Shown here: piece after piece, positions 42,901 through 50,300 of the stretch
How positions within the stretch are numbered: position 1 is the stretch's first letter
Layout: every line of letters starts with the position of its first letter
Assembly: GCA_902786015.1 (NCBI GenBank)
Contig: CADAAU010000006.1
Coordinates: forward strand, 62,001-126,000
Length of the DNA stretch: 64,000 nt
Direction of reading: 5' to 3'
Source of the DNA: an uncultured Coriobacteriaceae bacterium
Lineage (GTDB): Bacteria; Actinomycetota; Coriobacteriia; Coriobacteriales; Atopobiaceae
Translations under genes and position numbers: made by a program
Notes under the pieces: model-generated
What the model saw: the letters and a program-made list of their open reading frames with translations, nothing else
What the model was told of the DNA's origin: nothing
Database searches by the model: none

Positions 42901-44074
42901 TAGTCTTTCCGCCTATTTCCAACGAGAAGCTCTTTACGAACCATCCCCTGCCGCCGCCAACCACATAGACTCCCGCACCCTTACCCCAGCCACGATTGTT
43001 CCTCGTGCTGTTTCCGGTAATTGTGCAGCCACCCATGGAGTCGGTTGCGGTGCTCACGATGTTGGTAAAGTCACCAATGTATACGCCGCCACCATACTCG
43101 GCCGAATTACCGTGTACTTTGAGCGACGAGAGCGTAATGGAGTGGTTGCGTGTTGCCACACCACCGCCGTACTTGGCTTCGTTATGCTCCACGGTAAAGC
43201 CGCTCACCGACGACGAGTCCTGGTTTACGTACACACCGCCGCCATACTTGTTGCCGCAGGAGTTGTTGGAAACCGTTGTGCTCGAATCACCGGATACGGT
43301 AGACAACGAGCCTTGCAAGGCAATGCCGCCGCCGTCACGCTTGGCATAGTTAAAGCTTACCTTTGAGTTTGTCATAAACAGGTTGAATAGCTTTGACGTA
43401 CCAGCAATGCCGCCGCCGTCGTTGTATGCGTAGTTGTAGCATACGTTAGAGTTGTTGAGCGCAACCGTTATGTCGCTGCCGCCTGCCCAGATTCCGCCAC
43501 CATAGCCGTCAGATCCGCCCTTCTGCTCGGAGCGACACCCTGCAATGGTCACGTTATTCAGAGTAAGGCGTGCGCCGGATTTGAGGTATATGCCACCGCT
43601 CTTGTTGGTGCTATAGCCACCTGTTATAAGGCCGCTCGCATCTAGGGTTCGCCACGTTGTCGTACCGTTTGGATTCCATGCCCTTACCTGTTTTTGCGTC
43701 TTGTCCTCTCCTCCGTTTATGGTAACTCGTGAGTTCTTCCCTACCTGAAGGGTGTGGCCCGACGAGTTCTGCGAGGTCAGATTACGATTGATGGTATTGC
43801 CATTGAGGTTAAACGTCACCGTTGTTTTATCGGGTAGTTCAATCGGGTCACCCACTATGTCCTGATTAAGGTCGATGGTCACGTTCTTGTTTTTACCGCC
43901 GGCTGACTTCAGCGCGTTTTGTAGTTCCGCAACCGAATTGGGGGACGATTTCACTCCATCGACGCTTAGATCTACCACAGATGCAGCGTACGCTGAATCT
44001 GCCGTAACCATAACATAGACAATCGAGACGATTGTGAAAAGAACTGGTGCGAGAGCTCGTTCACGCCCGTTCAT
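33902..44074 (-). CDS. Giant secreted beta-helix / lipase-like / Ig-repeat / ChW-repeat protein A (3390 residues)
   Basis: Surface or secreted protein. Signal peptide ends near VTADSAYA (residue ~30). Residues ~150-370 are glycine-rich beta-helix rungs (NYAYNDGGGIAG, NEAKYGGGVATR, NSAEYGGGVYIG). A lipase-like domain spans ~540-1060: FWVAGYSRAG puts the nucleophile at S703, the acid is probably in NQADLVPL, and a conserved His is in ANHLPEVTLAWL. A chitobiase-C-like domain lies near 1100-1160. Then come three ~445-residue superunits (about 1270-2610), several further beta domains, a Rib/MBG-like pair (~2915-3075), a KHSEEEN repeat linker, and six ChW repeats (~3101-3390; HVQRIGWQDW is typical). 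ATG after AAAGGAG; own promoter at 44112. No LPXTG or tail anchor, so ChW repeats may hold it at the wall. Paralogue at 47.3 kb. Confidence 0.85.
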   Translation of the reverse strand: MNGRERALAPVLFTIVSIVYVMVTADSAYAASVVDLSVDGVKSSPNSVAELQNALKSAGGKNKNVTIDLNQDIVGDPIELPDKTTVTFNLNGNTINRNLTSQNSSGHTLQVGKNSRVTINGGEDKTQKQVRAWNPNGTTTWRTLDASGLITGGYSTNKSGGIYLKSGARLTLNNVTIAGCRSEQKGGSDGYGGGIWAGGSDITVALNNSNVCYNYAYNDGGGIAGTSKLFNLFMTNSKVSFNYAKRDGGGIALQGSLSTVSGDSSTTVSNNSCGNKYGGGVYVNQDSSSVSGFTVEHNEAKYGGGVATRNHSITLSSLKVHGNSAEYGGGVYIGDFTNIVSTATDSMGGCTITGNSTRNNRGWGKGAGVYVVGGGRGWFVKSFSLEIGGKTIIKDNGNGSGNLIFGSTGVHPNFTLSGDSDVLMGYEAINEDAVQVTHDRLKGSNCIRYLKAENSGYHFTYNPSDSKRKIFYVRDGKDNADKYGTSYGERQEVGRISPADAAPKADGKNYNGYPVTRGYVRFPSGVEEGIDIATPFFFSDGYFFDNPASYNNHLATTSMCMAMSGFYLNTGNKQAVDGYINKHASARQFMADIGCDDQNTYVNDFNVQKPGIDTIGVTISHKELKNTDGKGSGYYLVPVAIRGSNYEAEWTSNVTLNTAKNVRDAQAAGFTSAADKVFQEINTYIKKYNLPVNKIKFWVAGYSRAGATTNLVCKRLIDAWSSNRPQVFGYPMEAPQGGTNTTYDDRSYFSIHNVINQADLVPLVAPSAMGFKRYGVDHYIPGTAAGGPQNVENDSVERGGNGGPAHRYLYADNSPIYTNSQEYNNAGAVAQLKAIDPNIVFDDYFATCGMDFVPSPNIFEKSTGKTVVYEEKFIRDFVNELQAGAISNRDYYASDLEPTFRTVMGMLFGMEPSRSKAFIDRASTTMNRFDTLVASWNDHSMFRIWYSLIGKWNKASADKKKEYMDLIYKKLKETDALGVLTKEERAKFDDAWPKLFDFIMRVLDRDYNTKSYDTAKMMMLGTFGYNTSRIMANHLPEVTLAWLRSYDDYYNNERTATALQNAQSVLAPSASVGKRNLKVGADQTNVIPTGKQTVTLDVADIKGEAIYYKLSGAKTSPNTCKDGYDIYRGGIDLGRVKRDDSYTITAYAISYGTKSAEVTYNINVDGALHSVVVYNENDAQLKKISQTYEWTEGSQHKIEAKGTTNWQFDKWRVWDEKAKDVTAKVLPNGDDNKQTATLTMPEGGKNGFSDDYELTVIASFKWSSRVYPKHAFTVKIGDITEIFQVEENQTFRYDATNKIPAGKYFKEWKVTDQTDTDVTEFMRPAYRNSNTNSFKWDAVNKPNMYCEVIGNNQTVYQSGNSSHVFAQGYSLTFEAQLEDIATINEIKITGVGEAMHYGSKMATIEYYAGTSKVHQLHQIAYWKRDQNTTKNEDTTVATTTTYEAILNCPAVAGKPFAENDALNIKVQVNGQFVDENSVYTITSNRKDDGTIRVTITKTETTTTGTPTFTYQVEARACDKNDADRNVLVQNGNEIKTNQSFKAGADGVFRFYNGPHVSGGKFCGYEAATDSGLEKVNTNNPYDNTFKVVDKTKLLTVNMLYVPEISEIEVTKFPQPATDDPLAGVNDEGIGFAYLLPEDSVFADAFATRVKSLSWKPEPGADQKAAANTAYTAELGLECVVEYVDEDDQPYECAFARGGVSVTTSAENPAFESAEFDSAASKLTLYFMPTARDIKHDVTIVDYCENAEEEGKAPRQETWSEGEAKSVTAKSYDNYVFSGWDVSDGTNHVEPSKLGLTANDLKQQTITFVMPNNTVLGDRYALNLTASYVPKAQSLRAIIAEPTDTSLANDATIKWKATEESDERSITVPVAWTARVESSGTGTETWTYTASMRLDEATAAEFVSDKIEVAAGSSDTEDYANVTAACEHNTDGSITVNVTFPSISKVADAEDVTIKAYDANTTNPLTGVENETLKVVWDTDDNGVFELLPPAIEGATFVGWEVPRGSKVERVGTTGNKFRLQNAVAGDNCSVHALYAPEVSSVTITGVAAPVGGQPLTALDNNNVTATLNFSDATKTLFGVSTLPDGTDDLARVKVTSLTWTPAATGNEAAYETRYTVEAMFTVKPVVGGQEQEDGNWRFIYARGAGVKADGASTTRLNEAANMASLYFPQTGRDKGHQVNITNSTYNMVGEQYVDSWYEGIAYTAVARTIDDKLFSGWTVVDGSGTDVTAKLGLSADVLKSETLRITMPAYTDGGDFAKDYSLTITANYTNKFGAITAIVPQPNPEAEQLPNKATLKWGDGEGQSAEVDLWWDYGSEVVEDGENKTVTENYTAIIQLDAQKAQVFASAVAVTGATNSAEGPQVKANGSAWIWNPDGSATITVEFDPIITNVQARKVVAQACDVNADGQTKIEGTTNEEVTMYVDEENERFAVYAPEVEGAEFAGWVVPDKVTQVDAPQPDPQDGTNVSEDGLTVGFFKFANDAPAGQTYTIKVLYKPVVDVVQTVFEAPKAGQTMATKDNATASFALQNKGFSEVPVTVNALEWSPAPEDDGTAAYGKAYDATVTLAPTEGKQFAYAADLLPDYEVPDKGDEDDAAMVNYTAVEPPHTMYVSFDKTEQLGLQNIKEPNPIVASNDKNNMASIKNLLPTQVDIEVVGSNVNKANVTWQDPVCDENGGKAYESYWHAEGTVTPPEDVSLPSGITKEDLKVGALIYVAPADKLNLLDVEQPADLLDVDPDSNIKDQLPTTTTLTMEDGIQEEVAVEWGDPVLVEDGEDINVSIWTVTGKVKEPLPSWINNPNGEGHVDLSLSINAYVNPPDRRHEPADPPYATLDDGIFDLSQIIYLDSYNPNARIFYSTDSGDGLADFTEYVPGTPIYLDRTTTDEDSMMVIQAYATEEDKDPSDVVSYLYMLDEVIDVPVGEELVYNGEEQTGVSSNENYSLLSPSAGSRIDEHGDAAATNVGTYTVLARIADKLQWKMGEVDEEGNVPSTTNDQTVTFRIVPASIKDCHVDAIGEQRYTNGAVEPKPVVTFNGKELVEGRDYTLSYKDNRGVGKAYVTITGKGNFKDSATLEFVIMGEKKHSEEENKHSEEENKHSEGESKLSVTYAGHIQKNGDLEPVANGETLGTTGLSLRLEALSARVEGGSIEYRSHLQGFGWEKNWAKDGELSGTTGQSRRIEAVQMKLSEKMTEVGYSVWYRVHCQTYGWLGWARDGDPAGTSAMSKRLEAIQVIVLHGDEKPEDYDAAKSSFRSFVIANAHVQRDGWLGYGSAGMLGTTGQSKRLEAMWAKLQHFPYAGGIEYQAHVQRIGWQDWVSNGAVAGTSGRSLRMEAVRMRLKGEVADHLSLWYRPHVQGIGWTEWVPAEDVAGTTGQSLRCEAIDVIVLSKGAVPDR
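34784..34846 (-). repeat. 21-bp tandem repeat, three copies, in the linker before the ChW repeats
   Basis: Encodes KHSEEEN, KHSEEEN, KHSEGES on the minus strand. Two units are identical at DNA level. Forms a charged hinge between the last beta domain and the ChW region. Confidence 0.8.
36240..40268 (-). repeat. Three ~445-residue superunits of giant protein A
   Basis: Each unit has four modules in the same order: an InlB-like HxVT module with a W-x-EG and GW core, a module with ATLKW/ATIKW, a module with a DVN/DAN motif and EGAxFxGWxxP, and a module starting KPVVDxV with AP...LA. Unit starts (minus strand) lie near 40268, 38880 and 37558. Boundaries are approximate. Confidence 0.65.
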
Positions 44075-44111
44075 GATATCTCCTTTAGATTCATTTGCAG
44101 CTATGGCACTC

Positions 44112-44140
44112 ATTATACGAGCAAAACGGAATGCAAGCCA
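44112..44140 (-). promoter_or_regulatory. Promoter of giant protein A
   Basis: TGGCTT and TATAAT on the minus strand with a 17-base spacer, about 40 bases before the start. The -10 is perfect, the -35 weak. Confidence 0.5.
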
Positions 44141-44222
44141 TACTGATATACCGTTTGAACACTGATGGGTCCCATTTCGTGTTTTATACTTATACCATTG
44201 AAGTTTCGATGGGAGGAGCCAT

Positions 44223-45443
44223 ATGAAGATTAAAGGAACGTATCTGCTAGTCTTAGTGGCCATGTGTGGCCTCATCGCGTCGGGCGTCGGTCTAGTCACT
44301 AATATCGCCGGCCTTTTCTTTGATCCCGTTGCATCAGAGATTGGGGTGTCAAAAGGCCAGGTGAGTATGATGCTCACTATTTGTAACATCTGCTTTGCCC
44401 TCGGTGGCATGGCTACGCCAGCCCTCATGAAAGCCCGTAGTCCCAAGCCTCTGCTTATCGGCGCAACGATTGCGCTCGCAGCTTCGACAGCCGCGCTGTC
44501 ACTGTGTCACAGCATCTTTACGATGTACGTACTGTGCGTTATTCGCGGTCTGGCGGCGGGCGTTATTGGCATGGTATTTGCGACCACGGTACTCGGAAAC
44601 TGGTTCGTCGAGGGTCTGGGTCTCGTCACGAGCATCGCATTCGGCTGTTCAGGCATAGCCGGAGCCGTCTTCTCTCCCATCATGTCGAGCGTCATCGCGG
44701 GAGCTGGCTGGCGCACGGGTTACATAGTGACGGCAGTGCTCACAGTGTTGCTCAACCTCCCATCCATCTTGTTCTTACCTTCCGTCGAGCCGTCTATATG
44801 CGGACAAAAAGCGCTCGGAGCCACATCTGTAGCGCGGTCCGCAAACGGGTCCTCGGCCTCCACTCAAAAACAGAAAAGCTCAGGTACAGCCAGCGCGATT
44901 AGTGGTGTACTCTTTGCTCTCGTGCTTGTATATGCCATCCTCTGTTCCGGGCTCACGGCACTACCGCAACACTTCCCGGGCATTGCCGAAAGCTTTGGAC
45001 TGGGAGCCACTGGTGCAACCATGCTCTCCCTGTGCATGATTGCCAACACGGGTGGCAAGGTGCTGTTTGGCATCTTGGTCGACAAAATCGGCGCACGTCT
45101 CTCGATCCTAGGCTACAGCGTTGCAATCCTCGTCGGCTTGGTTCTTATGCTGTTCGTGCATGCCCCCGTATCCCTGCTCGTCGCCGCTGTGTTGTTTGGA
45201 CTCAGCTACGCCTTGGGAACAGTGGGTATCTCCATGACGGCACGAGACGTGTTTGGCGGCGCAAACTATACGAAGGTGTACCCCACGTTCTCGCTCGGTG
45301 GCAACTTTGCAAACGCAATCTTTTCGTCCGTCGTCGGCTTCATGTATGACTTCTCGGGCGGATACGTGTTGCCGCTGTGGGTGATGCTCCTGATGGCCGT
45401 GGCAACCGCCGTAACCATCGTCGTCGCATACGCAAAGAAGTAG
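44223..45443 (+). CDS. MFS transporter, OFA/monocarboxylate-like
   Basis: A 406-residue integral membrane transporter with about 12 hydrophobic helices in two halves split by a polar loop near residues 185-220 (SSASTQKQKSSGT). Motif-A-like DKIGARLSILGY follows helix 8. The opening GLVTNIAGLFFDPVASEIGV resembles oxalate/formate antiporter and monocarboxylate MFS proteins. Substrate unknown. GGGAGGAG precedes the ATG. It is divergent from giant protein A and ends in a strong terminator. Confidence 0.88.
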   Translation: MKIKGTYLLVLVAMCGLIASGVGLVTNIAGLFFDPVASEIGVSKGQVSMMLTICNICFALGGMATPALMKARSPKPLLIGATIALAASTAALSLCHSIFTMYVLCVIRGLAAGVIGMVFATTVLGNWFVEGLGLVTSIAFGCSGIAGAVFSPIMSSVIAGAGWRTGYIVTAVLTVLLNLPSILFLPSVEPSICGQKALGATSVARSANGSSASTQKQKSSGTASAISGVLFALVLVYAILCSGLTALPQHFPGIAESFGLGATGATMLSLCMIANTGGKVLFGILVDKIGARLSILGYSVAILVGLVLMLFVHAPVSLLVAAVLFGLSYALGTVGISMTARDVFGGANYTKVYPTFSLGGNFANAIFSSVVGFMYDFSGGYVLPLWVMLLMAVATAVTIVVAYAKK

Positions 45444-45478
45444 CACACGTTGCCTTAAGTACCATTTGCCATAAACTA

Positions 45479-45519
45479 AAAGCGTGCCCTTCGGGGAGTA
45501 TCCCCAAAGGGCACGCTTT
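45479..45519. terminator. Terminator with GGGGAGTATCCCC loop
   Basis: AAAGCGTGCCCTT and AAGGGCACGCTTT pair perfectly; the apical part CGGGGAGTATCCCC is itself self-complementary. TCCTTTTATG follows. Between converging genes. Confidence 0.85.
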
Positions 45520-45539
45520 CCTTTTATGATGTTCGACTC

Positions 45540-46394
45540 TTAGTGCATAAACTCCGGCATAATGTCCTCGCGTCCAGACTCGTTGCAAAGGCGCGCCGCC
45601 TCCGCTATCTGTTCAAGGGCAATCGCCACTCCGTCATCCTCAGAGGCTCCCACGTGCCAGCGTGCGGCAGCCTTCGCGTTGTCGTTGGCATTTGCCATCG
45701 CGCAAGAATTGGGAATGTACTCGAGCATCGTCAGGTCATTATCGGCATCACCAAAGACGCATACCTCATCGAGAGAAAGCCGCAGGGTCGCGACAAGCTC
45801 TCTAATCCCCTCAACCTTCGTCCAGCCCCGGATGGATATGTCAAACCAGTTCGCAACCGAGTTGGTAAACGAGAACTCTGGGTAGTCCCCCTCAAGCTTT
45901 ACCTGCAGGCGATCGATGGCGTCTTGCCCATCCAAACAGATGATGCCTGCCTTCGCAACGGGATATACTGGCAGTTCGTCGTGGTATACGCCACCAGCCA
46001 TGAACGCGCGGTCGTACATCGAACCCATCTCCTCGCGCGTGATGCCCACCCAGTCTCCCAAGCCATCCGATCGATACGTGATGAAGGCACATCCCGGCAG
46101 CGACTGCACATAGCGGGCCGCACGTCCGAGCGGCTCGCTTTCCAGATTGCGTTCGAATATAAGCGACCGCAGATAATACACCTTTTGCCCGTTGGCGCAC
46201 ACGGCTGTGTTGTAGCAACTTCGATCGCCCCTAAAGAAGCTCGCGAGCTCGGCGCGATCTCGTCCGGTCGTCGGCCCAAAGTCAACACCCTGCTCTTGGC
46301 AGGCATGAATGGCATCTATCGTACGTTGTGAAACATGCTCCCTCCCAAAGGGAACGAGCGTGTTGTCCATGTCCGAAAGAACAAGCTTAATCAT
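45540..46394 (-). CDS. Cof-type HAD-superfamily phosphatase (second copy)
   Basis: A 284-residue HAD phosphatase. Motif I is LSDMDNTLVPFG, with Asn replacing the usual Gly after the second Asp; motif IV is VFGDADNDLTMLEY. ATG after GGAGACC. It shares layout with the HAD at 31.8 kb, e.g. a GPTTGR motif where most Cof proteins have ATGR. Substrate unknown. It lies downstream of luxS on the same strand but 259 bases and a long hairpin separate them. Confidence 0.9.
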   Translation of the reverse strand: MIKLVLSDMDNTLVPFGREHVSQRTIDAIHACQEQGVDFGPTTGRDRAELASFFRGDRSCYNTAVCANGQKVYYLRSLIFERNLESEPLGRAARYVQSLPGCAFITYRSDGLGDWVGITREEMGSMYDRAFMAGGVYHDELPVYPVAKAGIICLDGQDAIDRLQVKLEGDYPEFSFTNSVANWFDISIRGWTKVEGIRELVATLRLSLDEVCVFGDADNDLTMLEYIPNSCAMANANDNAKAAARWHVGASEDDGVAIALEQIAEAARLCNESGREDIMPEFMH

Positions 46395-46575
46395 ATGGTC
46401 TCCAATGACGCGTTTTGTATAGCCCATAAGTATCATATCCGAAGCACGCATTCCTACGCACATCGAGCACGCATCATCTTCGTTTGTTATATATTGATAA
46501 ACGTCGAAAGGAGCGGCGTATGAACCGATGTGCATTGGTAAAGCTAATGGGTGGCAGCGCGATAGACGGACCGTC

Positions 46576-46641
46576 CATGGAACGGAGTTCCCGGGGAGTT
46601 TGTTCCACATGGAATTAACTCCCCGGGAACTCCGTTCCATG
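46576..46641. repeat. REP-like hairpin downstream of luxS
   Basis: CATGGAACGGAGTTCCCGGG opens a 25-base left arm that pairs perfectly with the right arm ending CGTTCCATG. The loop carries TTCCACATGGAA, itself a palindrome. No T-run. Twelve bases after the luxS stop. Confidence 0.75.
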
Positions 46642-46653
46642 TGACAGCCTACA

Positions 46654-47178
46654 TTACGAATCAAAGAACTGTCGTCCGTCGTCCGTAATGAGGCGATCCG
46701 TTTGGGGATATTCGAACGTTTCGGGCTTTCCAGCATTTCGCTCAAGGTAATCCGCGAATCTTGCCGCATACCACTTGGCCATCCACAGATTGTGCATGAG
46801 GTAGTTACCGCAGTTCTCTGGCGTAGCCCCGGGAACACTCTCTGCATCTTCCACGGACCTGAATGCCCGCAGCACCAGATCGCAGATTTCTTTTGGAGGA
46901 CGGTCACCCTTAAGGATCAAATAGAACCCCGTCAGACAGCCCATGGGACCCCAATAGATGACCTCGTCTTTCCAGTCGGGGTCATTTCGTAGGAACGTGG
47001 CCACGAGGTGTTCCAGAGTATGCATTGCCGCAACGTCAACGACTGGTTCTTTGTTTGGCCTTGTGAGCCTGACGTCGTAGGTCGTGACCGTACCGCCCGC
47101 GACAACATCCACACGACTCGTAAAGATGCCAGGTACGATGGCAGTATGGTCTACGGAAAAGCTTGGTATTAAATCCAT
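46654..47178 (-). CDS. luxS: S-ribosylhomocysteine lyase (AI-2 synthase)
   Basis: Cleaves S-ribosylhomocysteine to homocysteine and DPD, the precursor of autoinducer-2. The 174 residues have metal ligands H53 and H57 in MHTLEHL and C123 in ENCGNYLMHN, and the catalytic C81 in GPMGCLTGFY. Start is the ATG seven bases after AAAGGTGAT; two upstream in-frame starts overlap that site. A TTTGCC-17-TAAGAT pair on the minus strand about 50-75 bases upstream could be the promoter. No pfs or metabolic partner adjoins it. Confidence 0.97.
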   Translation of the reverse strand: MDLIPSFSVDHTAIVPGIFTSRVDVVAGGTVTTYDVRLTRPNKEPVVDVAAMHTLEHLVATFLRNDPDWKDEVIYWGPMGCLTGFYLILKGDRPPKEICDLVLRAFRSVEDAESVPGATPENCGNYLMHNLWMAKWYAARFADYLERNAGKPETFEYPQTDRLITDDGRQFFDS

Positions 47179-47248
47179 GGGTAGCATCACCTTTCTTCGT
47201 GTTCTCTCGACTAACGCGTCCTATCTTACACCTTGCAATCGATGGGCA

Positions 47249-47275
47249 AAGCGATGGGGATACACCCCATCGCTT
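47249..47275. repeat. Hairpin between giant protein B and luxS, GGGGATAC core
   Basis: AAGCGATGGGG and CCCCATCGCTT form 11-base perfect arms with loop ATACA. Nearly the same sequence as the hairpin at 2861. May end transcription of the giant gene, though no T-run follows. Confidence 0.65.
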
Positions 47276-47305
47276 GATGTTATTGCCCATTCGCCGGCGC
47301 GCCTC

Positions 47306-50300
47306 TTATTTGGTCCGCAATGCGTTCTCGCTGGAACCGGGAGCCGCAGCATCCTTGGAGAGCACCACGATCTCTATGGCCTCCGCGCGCTTGGACAGAC
47401 CGGTTGTACCGGCCTCCTCGCCGTCGTGCGCCCAGCCACTCCAGCCGAACGTCTGTGAATGTACGCGATACCATACGCTGAGTCGATCTGCGTCCCCGCC
47501 CGTAAGGCGAATACGCACGGCCTCGATGCGCCGAGATTGACCGGTCGTACCCGAAATCTCTCCGTCATGCTTCCACGTGTCCTCCCAGCCAATCCTCTGC
47601 AGGTGGCTGCAGTACTCCAAGGACGCCTCAGGCAGGCTCCCCGGCTTGAGCCAGAAGGCCTCCAGACGCTTCGCCTGTCCCGTTGTGCCAATCTCACCAG
47701 CGCTCTGGAATCCCAGCCACCCATCACGTTGGATATGTGCGTTGGCGTCCACGTAACCGCGGAAGGAGGTCTGCGAAGCATCGTATCCTTCGGGCTTGGC
47801 ATCTCCATGTAACACCACGACCTGAATCGCCTCGACGCGCTTGGACTGTCCACCCGTACCGGCAGCGGTGCCATCACAGGCCCATCCCAGCCAACCGAAC
47901 GTCTGGGAGTGAGTACGATACCACACGTGATATCCAGCCTCTGCCAGCTGGTCAGAAAGCCTCATCTGCACGGCTTCAAGACGCCTAGCCTCTCCAGTCG
48001 TGCCCGAAATCTCTCCGTCATGCTTCCACGTGTCCTCCCAACCAATTTTCTGCAGATGGCTACGATACTCTATGGAGCCTCCCTCGACCGTAGCCCAGAA
48101 GGCTTCGAGCCGCTTGCTTTGGCCCGTGGTGCCCAGAACTTCGCCGTCCTTCCCTGCTTGTAGGTCACCGTAAGTCTGTGCATGACCGCCATAGGATACA
48201 GGAAGCTGTGCGGGCGGTTCAGGTTCAGGATTAGGCTCGGGATTAGGTTCTGGTTCAGGTTTAGGTTGCGGCTCAGGTTTAGGCTCGGGATAAGGTTCTG
48301 GTTCGGGCTCCTCCCCTATAATCTCGAACTCCAACACCTCAGAGTCGATGAAGTTGCCCTTGCCCGTAATGGTGACCTTAGCTTTTCCTACGTTCACGTT
48401 GTTTGAATACGACAATGTGTAGTCACGGCCCTCGACTAGCACATAGTCTCCAAGCGTAAGGTTCGGTTTGGGATTGATGGCCTTGCCGGTATAGGTAGCG
48501 TTTTGGACCAGATCGATGTCGCAGTAGGTAATAGAAGCGGGCACGATTGAGAAGGCCACTACTTGGTCTTCGGTCGTAGTGGTTGGCTCAGCCTCGTCCT
48601 CGGGCCAATCGACAAACCACTCACGGTTCGAATCCAGCTTAGCCGTTACCTTGTATGTGCCCACGTTGGTGGCGCAGGCGTCACCGCTTTCATCAACCCT
48701 TGCGCCCGAGCTGGGATTCATGAGCGTGTAGTCGCCATAGCCCCACACACCCACTTGCTCGGTGCCGTCAAACACGAGCTCGTCACCTTCGGGAATGTGT
48801 ACGCTCGTGTCGAATTCGTAGACGAACGTCGCGTCCTCGCTCTTCTGTGCGCCAACCATGGTGTACGCCTCAATTACCAGAATGTCGTTCGCATCGATGG
48901 TCTCGCGTTCTAGGTAAATGGGGCTGCCGTCCACATACTCGACGAAGTTGGTTGCGGTGTCTGCGTCTGAATCCACGATGCGGTACCAGATGACTCCATT
49001 CGGCTCGTCAGTGTGGAGCGTGATGATTTTCTCTTGGTCGTAGATGTCCTCCTCCGGCATGGCGTAGGGCATCTGGATGGGATTCTCCTCTGCCGGGGCG
49101 AGGGCGGTATACACGTCCATGGTCACGTCCAGCGACACGTTATTTGAGTTGGTGACGCTTGCAGGTAGGCTGACCTTGCCTGTAGCGGTCCATTTTGCAC
49201 CATAGGTAGCCGTTCCTTCGGGATCCACGCACTCGACCTTCTCCCACGTGATGGTTCCCTGCTCTATGACACCTTCCTCTAGGATGAGGTCGGTCGAGGT
49301 CTCAAGCACGGCACGCACCGCAGCCTCGTCGGCGCCAGCCGCAACGTCGTAGACGTCGGCAGGTTGGTCCACGTGAATGAGGTTGAACTTGGTGGCAGGC
49401 TCCACAGTGATGTCCGCATAGACGTAGACATCTTGCGCCTGAACGCTTTCGGGCAGTGTAAGCTTACCGCGAGCACGCCATTGCGCTCCGTTGAGCTTGC
49501 CGCCGTCAGCCACGAGCTTGGGCGTCTCCCAAGTGATGTTTGCACTGGATCCGCTTCCGTTATTGGCCTCGATGGATACGGTCTTACGCTTCGATTGAAG
49601 CTCTTGCAGGATCTCGTCTGCCTTGTTCTTCTCGTACGGTACAATGAGTTCTTCGACCGGATCCACAGAAATGAGGTTGGACGTCGCGTTTTCTGCAAAG
49701 AGGACGTAGGCGTCGCTCTCCTTCGTGTCGAGCGAGGCGTAGGAGCTGCCCGGCGCGGTGAGATACGCACCGTCGACGTAGGCATAGGACCACGCGGTCA
49801 CCTCGGACGGCGATTTTTGATACTTGAGTTTCATGGCCACTTCGTATTCCGTATCTTCGGAGGCTTTGCCGTCTCTTCCAGCCGCGGGACTCCATGCGAT
49901 CTGCAACGCAACTACCGTTGGCGTCGAGAACGCGCTGTTGGCAAGCGTGACCGATGCCGATGCTCTGGTCGCCAGCGCTTCATCCTTTTGCGGTGAAGCG
50001 ACGTTTATCTGGGCGCTATTCACGATCGGCTTGTAGTTGGCCTGAATCGTGATGCCATTCTGGCTGGCGATAAGTTCCGACCCAATCGTAAATTCATTGC
50101 CGTTGGACGTCATGCCCGCAGGCGCGGTCCAGCTGTCGAACGCGCCGCCGGGAACGAAGTGCGGGTACAGGGTGAGCTTCCCGCCGCTCAGGACCAGCAC
50201 ATCGTAGTGTCTGGTGTACACAAACGTCCCAAGGGCATCGGAGCCGGTCAACGGCGTACTGGCGTTGACGTCAAACGTCTTTACGGTAACGCCGCGGAAC

